Shown: in pieces, positions 56,041 through 64,000 of the stretch | How positions within the stretch are numbered: position 1 is the first letter of the stretch | How the letters are laid out: every line of letters begins with the position of its first letter | Assembly (NCBI GenBank): GCA_016748015.1 | Contig: JAAOMT010000523.1 | Coordinates: forward strand, 1,351,595 to 1,415,594 | Source: Geosiphon pyriformis | Taxonomy: Eukaryota > Glomeromycota > Glomeromycetes > Archaeosporales > Geosiphonaceae | DNA length: 64,000 bases | Direction: 5' to 3' | Notes under the pieces: generated by a model | Told to the model about the DNA's origin: nothing | Database searches by the model: none | The model's input: the letters and a program-made list of their open reading frames with translations, nothing else | Translations under genes and position numbers: made by a program

Positions 56041-56818
56041 TGTTATAAGTAATTATTTGAAGTCTTAAATCAAATAACAAACTCATAACTTGGTGCTTAA
56101 TTGCTATGTTGGCATTGATATCTGAAGTTTTGTGGATCTGAAGGTTTTGTTGTGGAGTTTTTTGTATAATAGACAGAGATTTAATTGTTGTTTCAGTAGC
56201 CTCCCAGAATCACAATTCTGTTGAATTTCTTTTTCAGCATGATGTCTGGTAATTCTTCTGGTAAGCTATCCTCAAATCTATAAGTGTTTTACCCTTGTTT
56301 TATGGGTCTTTTACCAGTCTTTATGATGTCTGTACTTCAGCACTTAATCTTTAATCAATTAGTAAAATCCAAAAGAAATAACAACAGAAAATAAGAAAAA
56401 ATAAAAGAGAATAAAGAAATGAGTAACAGCAATTGCAAATTAGTATCCCATCAATAGCCATGATCAAGAGCTATTGTTCTAGTATGGTTAAGTATCAGCT
56501 ACTATTAATATGAAGTGTTGATAGTGGAGAATGGATTTGAGATAGAGAATAATTATTTATTGAATTGAAAGATTGCTTAGATCAAATCTAAACTGCGAGG
56601 TCTGTCTTTTCTACTTTTAATACTACTACTATATATACATAATTGAGATTTTTTAATTCCTCAATTTTTCACACCAGGAATCCTGGAATTCTAGAATCCT
56701 GAAATTTTTGGAATCCTGCAATTCTTTTGAGAGGAATCCTAGAATTCCAAATTTATTACAGTTACTTCTAATTGGCTAATTTATATGTTAATATACTTCC
56801 TATATTCTATAAGTAACA
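56041..56818 (-). repeat. 3' LTR of element 3 (778 bp)
   Basis: It runs from TGTTAT to GTAACA, followed by PPT-like sequence. It carries the same two stem-loops, the A/G-rich tract (about 56370-56420), TATA-like run and U3 motifs, but diverges clearly from the element 1 and 2 LTRs, especially in the first 150 bp. Confidence 0.92.
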
Positions 56819-57479
56819 TTATTTCTTTCTTTTTAATATTAAGCTCTGTCAAGATCTTTTAATTCTAATTCTTCATCTTTAAGTATTTTTTGAACTTTTT
56901 TTTCAAGAATTATTTGTGCTATCTTATTCTGTAAATCTTTGAATTGCACATTTGTTATTTTTTTTATTTGGTTAATGGTAATAGAATCCATTTCTGGATT
57001 GAGTAAGATTTTTGGTCGATCTTGAAATCAAGTGTGTAGCTGGTAAATGGCTTTTGCTTGTGTGGTTAAATTGTTTTTTCCCACAAATTGTTTTAGTTGA
57101 TGCAGTATTGTTGTGTCAAATAGTCATTTTGTTTTATTCATGTACAAGCTCTAAATGTTCAAGTGTTGTCCCAAATAAAAGTAATAAAAGTTTCTTGGAA
57201 ATTGTTGTATCTACTAATTCCAAGTTTCTATGGTTAACTCTTAATATTGGGTGATTTTTTGTTGTGTTTCTATTGCCAATTTCACTTTTGTGATTATTTT
57301 GTTAACAGTGTTTTCTGTTTTTCTCTGTATTTTCTCTCATGATCTTTTTTTGGTATTTGTATATTTAATAGTTTGTTGGTTGATTGTAATTTCTATTTCC
57401 TGTTGTTGGATTAGTTGAAAAAATTGTTGTGCTAGTAAGTAAATATTATTAGTAATCTCTATTTTCTGCTGTTTTTGTC

Positions 57480-58020
57480 ACATATACTATGTCTTTATAT
57501 ATTCCTTGGTTGATCAATTTTACATGTTCTGTTCAATGATTATAATTGGTTCTAGATCTCATGGAATCTTATTTGGTTTGACTAGTATTTTCTGTATTCT
57601 TAATTGTAAAATATTATTGGTAGATGATATTATTGTACTGTGATATTGTTTCAGTTGATTACCATGTATTGCTTTAATTAAGATTTTGTTATTTAACCTT
57701 AATTTATAAGCTTTATTTTCAAGAATTTTTTTTATGTGAAATGGTCCATCCTATTTGGAGTCAAATTTTCCACTCTATTGTTTCTCTGCTTTGGTATGAT
57801 GTAGAAGTACTTTGTCTCTAATCTTGAATTCAACTGGTTTCTCTAATAGTTGGTTATTATGTCTTTCTTTCTGTTTTTCTTGTGACTTTTAAATGTTATC
57901 AGCTGCTTTTTGCTGTGTGTTTTCTAGTGTCTCCATTAAGTCATATGTTTTTCTCAACAGTGTTTTTTAAAAATTCTTTTCTGTTATTGATTCTGTTAAA
58001 TATGTCTTAACTTTTGGGTT
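57480..58020 (-). pseudogene. integrase C-terminal remnant fused to gag, element 3
   Basis: The region encodes TYLTESITEKNF, KTLLRKTYDLMETLENTQQK and GPFHIKKILENKAYKLRLNN, matching the end of the integrase core and the C-terminal module. At about 58010-58020 it switches to the gag linker (QIQTPPQNFTSK). The junction shows only a base or two of shared sequence. The tail equivalent (56830-57480) is also present but full of stops. Confidence 0.75.
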
Positions 58021-60042
58021 CCATTTTGAGGTAAAGTTTTGTGGTGGTGTTTGAATTTGTGGGGGTTGATAGATTACTTAAGGCTGTGGCTAATAGATAG
58101 ACTGGAACTGTGGTTGATAAATTACTGGTATTGTTGGCTAATAAACTGGTGGTTGATAGATTGGCTGTTGTGTCATAGGTAGGTAATTCAGTTGATACAG
58201 TTTTGAGTTTGATTAATAATTTGGAGTCTAAAACCTGTGATTGGGGTTTTGATATTAATTTCCCAATCATTGGTTATCTAGTTTTAACCTACAGTCAATT
58301 CTCAAATGTCCTGGTTTACCACCATAATGGCAAATATGTATCTTCTGCTGCCACTGTTGATTGGTCAAGGATGATGGACATGACTGATTCTGGGGACAAT
58401 ACACAGTTCCTTAATTATTGCATTGTTGTAGAGATTAATAAATTATTTGATTGTTAGCTAAGTATCTCTTTAATTTTTTATCAATGGAATCACTGAATTG
58501 TTTTAGCTTAGAATCCAATTCAGATAATCTGTTCATTACTAGATTGATGACTTGAGCATAGTTGGCTTCAAGTTTAGCTGCTTTAAAATCTTTGGTGTGT
58601 ATAACTGTGGCTTGAAGATCTGCTAGATGCATTGAACATATGTATTGTAGGATGCTACTGCATAATCCACAAATAAACTGATTCAGGATCTGGGCTGCAG
58701 TAAAGTAATTGGCATTAATGACTTGTATTTGGTGCAAATTTCAATGAAAATATTCCAGGTAAGTTGTGATTGCTTCAGTATCTCCCTGTTTGATGGTAGT
58801 GAAAGTATTGGCCAAGCAATTAATGTTGTTGTTATTACTAAAATATCTTAAAAATTCTAATTTAAATGCATCAAATATTTGAGGTTTCTGAACTAGGCTA
58901 TAATACCATGAGTTGGCAGCATCTTGAAGAAAATAGAAAATTGCTTGAAAGACTTTGGTGTCATCCCAGTTATTGGTAGTGATAGCTTTGGCAATGTCAT
59001 TAATCCATGTTTGGACATTGTTTTCTTCACCAGAAAACTTTTCTAACTTTGTGATGGGTGTGTATGCCATTTGTGCAATTGGTTGTTGTTGTGCTAGTGG
59101 TGGTTAAAGTTGTTGTTGCAGCTGTTGAAGTGGTTGTTGTGGTTGTTGTGGTGGTTGTAATGGTTGTTGAATAGGTTGCTAAAGTGGTAACTGTTGAATT
59201 GGTTTGATAATTGGTTTAACTGGTGGCTCATTAATGACAATTACTAGAGGTAAGTTTTGCTGATTAATTGTTTTGAGGTTTGAATTGTTTAAAGGTTGCT
59301 GGGTTTAAATGTTCAGAGTTGTAACTTCCAGATTTTCTGGAATTGGGTTTTGGTAAGTAAATTCTTAATCTTTACTTTCTTTTTCTTTTGATTCAGTTAC
59401 TTTCCATAAATTCGTGGTTCCAAAATCTGGTTGAAGTGGCAGTAATCAAAATTCTGATGGTGTTGGTGATTGCAATTTAAATCTTTCAAAATATTTGCCA
59501 TATGGTCTTAATAACTCTGCTCTTTTTTGTTTACTTTGTAATGGAAATTGTCCAAAGATTAATATCATGATTAATGTAGATGCATCTGCTGAAAAGATAT
59601 TGATGGCACTTCCTGGTGTATAATAATATAATAGATTAGTTGGTAATTCAACTCTGGTTTTCTTTCAAGTAGGTGGTTGTATCTTTTTGGGTATTACTGC
59701 TGGTGTTTGCAACCTTCTTTTGCCTTTGTCTGTGTAAGTGATGGAAAATTGTTGTTGAGTGTACTTTTTAATAGTTTGATTAATTTTTCTGATAATTGGT
59801 GTGAAACTGTAATTTCTTGGTAAGCTGGTATGTTGAAACAGTTCTGTATAGAAATTTTCTCTTGCAGATTCAATGTTAATCATTTCTTCTAAGCAATCCA
59901 TAATTTTATCATTGACATAGAAGTTAAAGGCTAATTTTGCTAAGAAATAGTTATTGTTTAATCCTAGTTGTTGGCTGTACTGTTGAAACAAGAATTTGGC
60001 GAATTCTAAATGGTTTGCTCTTATGATTTCTGATTCTGCCAC
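58021..60042 (-). pseudogene. Gag of element 3
   Basis: GTG start at 60040-60042 as in elements 1 and 2. The N-terminal domain (59665-60042) is followed by a stop at a probable Trp, a Gln-rich linker, the capsid-like domain MAYTPITKLEKFSGEENNV...FLRYFSNNNNIN (58741-59070), LNQFICGLCSS (58435-58737) and the knuckle ICHYGGKPGHLRIDC (about 58300-58345) with the second Cys now Gly. Frame shifts between blocks are small. Confidence 0.8.
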
Positions 60043-60084
60043 TTTTAGATGATTGTTGTTGGTGCTGGTTTTCTGTAGAATTAT

Positions 60085-60102
60085 ACCTCATAGAGAGCAC
60101 CA
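60085..60102 (-). other. primer binding site of element 3
   Basis: The minus strand reads TGGTGCTCTCTATGAGGT, the element 2 site with one G-to-A change, again 2 nt from the LTR. Confidence 0.72.
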
Positions 60103-60104
60103 AA

Positions 60105-60906
60105 TGTTACAAGTAATTATTTGAGGTCTTAAATCAAATAACAAACCCGTAACTTGGTGCTTAATTGCTATATTGGCATTGATATCTGAAAGTTTTGTGG
60201 ATTTGAAGATTTTGTTGTGGAGTTCTTTGTATAATAGACAGAGATTTAATTGTTGTTTCAGTAGCCTTCTGGAATCACAATTTCGTCAAATTTTTTTTTC
60301 AGCATGATGGCCAGTAATTCTCTTAATAAGCTATTCTTAAATCTATGAGTGTTCTATCCTTGTTTTATGGGTTTTTTACCAGTCCCTATAATATCTGTAC
60401 TTTAGCACTTAATATTTAATCAATTAGTAAAATCCAAAAAAAATAACAACAGAAAATAAGAGAAAATGAAAGAAAATAAATAAATGAGTAACAACAATTG
60501 CAAATTAGTATCCCATTAATAGCCATGATCAAGAGTTATTGTTTCAGTGTGGTCAGGTATCAGCTATTATTAACATAAAATATTGATAGTAGAAAGTGGA
60601 TTTGAGATAAAAAATAATTATTTATTGAATTGGAAGGTTGCTTAAATCAAATCTAAACTGCAAGATCTGTCTTTTTTATTTTTAACACTACTGCTATATA
60701 TACATAATTGAGATTCCTCAATTCCTCAATTTTTCACACCAGAAATTCTGGAATTCTGGAACTCTGCAATTTCTTGTACAAAAATCTTGAAATTCCTAAA
60801 ATCCTGCAATTTTTCTGAGAGGAATCCTGAAATTCCACATTTACTACAGTTATTTCTAATTGGCTAATTTATATGTTAATATACTTTCTATATTCTATAA
60901 GTAACA
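60105..60906 (-). repeat. 5' LTR of element 3 (802 bp)
   Basis: It runs from TGTTAC to GTAACA, with the same design as its partner. Extra U3 motifs account for most of the length difference. Confidence 0.92.
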
Positions 60907-60910
60907 ACAG

Positions 60911-61800
60911 CTACTTAACATATTTTGGATCTGACAAGTTTTTCAAAATTAATAACATTTTGATTAATAATAAGAAGACAATAGCCATTCTTATTAATTA
61001 AAAAATAAAAAATGTCTCATTATTAATAGGTAGTTTACCAATTTTCATTGCATAAAAAGAGGAGTTTTACAAATATCTTGGTATTTTTTTGTTTTTTAAA
61101 AGTTTGTTTAAACTTAGTTTAGCAAAAGCTTATTCAGATATCAAATTTTTTGCTAATATAATTTTAAAAAAAGCTATTTTGAATAAGCAGTTTTTTTATT
61201 TGGTTTCAGCAGTACTGCATCTTATTATTAATTACAAGACACAATTTAGTTTTGTTTTTAAGAGTGTATATAATAAATAAAACATGTTAATCAGGAAAAA
61301 TTTAAGAATAAAAACTGGCCTGTTCAAAGATTTTTCTAATAAGATCTTTCACAATTCATTTTTGAATAGTCTGAAATTTTTTGAGCAAATACAAGTAGAG
61401 AGCAAGTTAATTTCAGTGCTATAATTTTCAAAAGTTGATAAAATTTTTGGTCATTTGTTTAACCATAAATCTCTGAATTTGCAAGTCTTAAGTTGGTTTC
61501 CAATGCATTTTTTACAAATTTTTATTAGGCTAAAAATTAGTTCAGTTAATAACTTTTTGGTTAGTATAGTAAAAATTTTTTTGAATTATGATATATCTCT
61601 GAATAATATTCTCTTTTCTGCATTTTAGTTTTTAGAAAACACTCTGATGTCTTTTATTTTAGAAAATTCTGTGTTTTATAATATTTTTAAGTCATTTAAA
61701 AGATTTGGTATTGCTTTTATTAAACAATTATACAATAAAAAGAGGTTAGTTTTTGATTAAAAAAACTTTTGTCATTGGAAAAAGCTTGATCTTAGGAGTC
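60911..61800 (+). pseudogene. LINE D RT, part after element 3
   Basis: It continues with TAT, stop, HILDL (the sequence after the active site in the other LINEs), then INNKKTIAILIN in a shifted frame, YKYLGIFLFF, FFANIILKKAILNKQFFYLVSAVLH (61089-61280) and thumb fragments to about 61780. The frame holds across the insertion site and shifts about 20 nt later. Confidence 0.78.
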
Positions 61801-61929
61801 CAGTTTCTGTGTAATTTAAACTTGTATGTAAATATTTAATTAACTCTCTTTGTCATTATAATATATAGCTTTTTTTTAACAGCTTCTAGCTTTCAAGTGT
61901 TTTCAATTTTAACAGTTTTTTACAGTGTG

Positions 61930-62220
61930 ATAGTGTTTTTCTAATGTTAATTTGGATTTCATTAATATATACACAAATAAATTACTTAATAACTTAAAAA
62001 TACATAAGATAAAGTACAATGAAGTTGCATTTTTTGCTAACTTAAATCTGGATATTGGTGTGAAAATTGGTGAATTGATTTTTTTCACAATAGTTAAATT
62101 ACAGACTGTTTTGAATGCATATACTGCTAAATTAAGATTGGTATTTTCAGATTTCTACAATCAATGTTGAATAGAAAGACATAGTGTGATGAATTTTATT
62201 AAAAATAAAAGACTTGACAT
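61930..62220 (+). pseudogene. LINE D RNase H, part before solo LTR
   Basis: INIYTNKLLNNLKIHKIKY corresponds to YTDGSLSNLG with Asp changed to Asn. FSDFYNQC, TGA, IERHSVMNFI follows, with the TGA again at the Trp position retained by LINE B. It is cut at 62220 by the LTR. Confidence 0.78.
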
Positions 62221-63161
62221 TGTTACAAGTAATTATTTAAGATGTTGATACAAATAATAAATCTGTAACTTGATGCTTAATAGCTGGTACAATTGGTAAT
62301 TTCTGAAGATTTTTGTGATTTGAAGATTTTGGTTAAGTTTTTTGTATAATGAACAAAGATTCAATAATTGTTTTAGTAGTCTCTCAAAATAATTATTCTG
62401 TTAAATTTTTTTTTTCAACATGATAGCCAGTTTATTTTGACAGTTGTGTTCTTCTGATAAGCTATTCTTAATTTTTGAGTTCTCTATCCTTATTTCAGGG
62501 TCTTTTATTAGGCTATCTTTGATATCAAATTACTCAATGCTTAATTTTTTTAATTAGTTAGTAAACAACAATGAAAAAATAAATAAAATAAATAAAAAAA
62601 ATAAAAAATTAGTATTTTGTCAATAGCCATGATTAAGAGCTATTGTTTTAGTATAGTTAAGTATTGGATTCTATTAACATAGAATGTTGATAAAATAGAG
62701 ATAATAAATATTTCTTAATTAAATAACAATAACATGAATTTAGGTGATAATTAATATTTTATTGATATGTGATAAGATTTTGTTTTAAGTTGTAAAAAAC
62801 TACCTTTTAAAGAAAAAAATAAAATATAATTAATTAAGTATTAATTCTGAATTAAATTTTCGAATGAATTTTTGGATTAATTTTTTTTTTTTGCTTTTAA
62901 TACTCTCACTATATATATATATATATTTTTTGTTTTATAAGATCTCATATTTTTTGAGTAATGTATTCTAATTTACTAATATTGCTCATATTGCTAAGCA
63001 GTATGCCTTAATTTATTGACATTGCTCATATTGTTAAGCAGTATATTATAATTTGTTAGCAATGTATTATAGTTTTCTGACATTGTATTCACATATTAAT
63101 TACTATTCTTCTATTGGTCTATTTTCCTATTTGTTTTTTTTTGTATTTTTTATAAGTAATA
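62221..63161 (-). repeat. solo LTR inserted in LINE D (941 bp)
   Basis: It starts TGTTAC and ends GTAATA, with target copies ACAT (62217-62220) and ATAT (63162-63165) differing by one C-to-T. It contains the conserved tract after TGTTACAAGTAATTATTTA, the stem-loop CAATAGC/GCTATTG (about 62620-62645) and an AT run at 62911-62930. Three related blocks containing ttgctcatattg or a variant lie at about 62978-63060. No internal sequence is present, so it probably arose by LTR-LTR recombination. Confidence 0.88.
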
Positions 63162-63165
63162 ATAT

Positions 63166-64000
63166 GTTTTGGTTTAAAATCAAGAGCCATTTGTGTATTT
63201 CCAGTAATAAACATGCTGATAAGTTGGCCAATTTAGCTTTATGTTTGATTTTGGTATTTTTTGTTCTTGTTAAGAAAAATTATATTAAGATTAATAGGAT
63301 AAATGTGTCTGGAAATATTTGTCATTTTATTTATGATATTTTTAAGACTGTTCATTAGACTTGTTAGAATGTTAGATTTAAATTTAATATTATTAATATA
63401 AATATGATTGAAAATGTAAATTGAGATTAAACTTCATTAGTTTGGCACTCTAACTTGTATATAGCATCTGGTTTTATAAGTAAATATACTGCTAATCTGT
63501 ATTTGTATTTTATAAAGACTTTGTATCATTATTTGCCAGTTGCTGTTAAAAAATACTTGTATAGTCAAGTCTACTTTAGTGTTTTGTGTCTTTATTACAA
63601 GGAAATAAAACTTTTTAATCACTTATTTACATGTATAATAGATTTTGTTGTTTATAAAAAATTGAATAATTTGTATTTGATTTGATAAGTCTTTATATTG
63701 AAATTAAACTTGTTATTGGCTTGTATTATATAAATGCTTTCCATATGTGCTTTTAATCTTGAAATGTATATAGCTTTATGTAAAATTTTTTAGGAATTAA
63801 TATTTGAAAGCTTTGTCTGTTTTTGGCTGTGCTAAAATTGCTAGCAAGTTGATTATTAATCTGGTGAGAAACTTAAAAGTGGCTTATAGAATAAAAGTAT
63901 AGATGATAAAAGTTAGGTTTAAAATAAATATAGAAAAAAAAGATTTAATTGCAAATAATAGTTCAGTATCTCTTGAAACCTGTAAGTTTTTGTCATTACT
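63166..64000 (+). pseudogene. LINE D RNase H end and C-terminal region (runs off window)
   Basis: FWFKIKSHLCISSNKHADKL continues RNase H in frame across the LTR. CLYYKEIKLFNHLFTC (63590-63635) is the degraded terminal finger. ALCKIF near 63775 and KALSVFGCAKIAS (63808-63846) match later C-terminal blocks of the LINE family. The ORF2 stop lies beyond 64000. Confidence 0.7.

Larger units (their letters stand above)
56041..60906 (-). mobile_element. gypsy element 3: deletion derivative with two LTRs (non-autonomous)
   Basis: LTRs at 56041-56818 and 60105-60906, TSD ACAG at 56037-56040 and 60907-60910. Internally, gag (60042 to about 58020) joins directly to the end of integrase (about 58010 to 57500). 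Protease, Cys-rich region, dUTPase, RT, RNase H and the integrase core are absent. Because the TSD and both LTRs are intact, the element may have transposed in this short form using proteins of full-length relatives, or lost the middle afterwards. Confidence 0.92.
51876..64000 (+). mobile_element. LINE D: near full-length LINE, split by element 3 and a solo LTR, runs off the window
   Basis: It begins with aataaatccaaacca, matching the 5' end of LINE A, directly at the tail of LINE C. ORF1 (51930-53690), endonuclease (53700-54700), RT (54700-56040 and 60911-61800) and RNase H (61950-62220 and 63166-63360) follow. The C-terminal finger region comes next and the copy is still coding-like at 64000. 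It is the most decayed LINE here, with dozens of stops. Confidence 0.85.

Noticed and set aside
57012-57254. 80-codon plus-strand frame
   Set aside because: Antisense to the integrase tail of element 3; no domain and no independent support.
2204-60906. APOBEC-style one-strand editing of reverse transcripts
   Set aside because: Both C-to-T (Gln, Arg codons to stop) and G-to-A (Trp to stop, Asp to Asn) occur on the coding strand, and also in LINEs, a DNA transposon relic and a minisatellite, so a genome-level process on both strands fits better.
14650-64000. TGA read as Trp (alternative genetic code)
   Set aside because: The same positions carry TAG or TAA in other copies, KCS1 uses TGG for Trp and ends with TGA, and LINE B keeps TGG at one of the sites.

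Overview
The window is a strongly AT-rich piece of a eukaryotic nuclear genome. It holds one spliced single-copy gene, with branch-site-like sequences and a TATA/CCAAT promoter, in a sea of decayed transposons. From memory, the LINE and Ty3/gypsy protein families look like those filling genomes of arbuscular mycorrhizal fungi (Glomeromycotina). That placement is inference; the transposon structure and the gene are read from the sequence.

Layout. 1-523: frameshifted 3' end of a multicopy-family gene. About 706-1925 (-): decayed pogo/CENP-B-like DDE_1 transposase. 2204-12571 (-): complete Ty3/gypsy element 1 with both LTRs, 18-nt PBS, PPT and a 4-bp target duplication, containing a 20-N assembly gap flanked by an exact 350-bp duplication. 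About 12725-13525: ~57-bp minisatellite. About 14650-21430 (-): near full-length LINE A, inserted in an older repeat (family III). About 23140-25830 (-): 5'-truncated LINE B. About 26270-27030: worn LTR relic. About 27100-30930 (+): a second gypsy family with only gag and protease recognisable. About 30940-31420: second copy of the family III repeat.

The only healthy gene region is about 32230-37980. It holds a three-exon KCS1-type inositol hexakisphosphate kinase (799 aa, 34929-37693), whose second intron has a GC-AG boundary, plus two doubtful small ORFs.

The right part is a nest. LINE C (+, about 39090-51875) is split in its RNase H domain by gypsy element 2 (40493-50738, TSD GCAT). LINE D (+, from about 51876 past the window end) follows head to tail and is split by a deletion-derivative gypsy element 3 (56041-60906, TSD ACAG) and a solo LTR (62221-63161, TSD ACAT/ATAT). 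Removing element 2 or the solo LTR plus one TSD copy restores the LINE reading frame.

The most interesting biology is in gypsy elements 1 and 2. They encode one continuous Gag-Pol frame ordered gag - protease - Cys-rich zinc-binding-like region - dUTPase - RT - RNase H - integrase. A dUTPase between protease and RT is unusual for Ty3/gypsy. All copies are full of C-to-T and G-to-A transitions that create stops at Trp, Gln and Arg codons and turn catalytic Asp into Asn, so none looks autonomous now.
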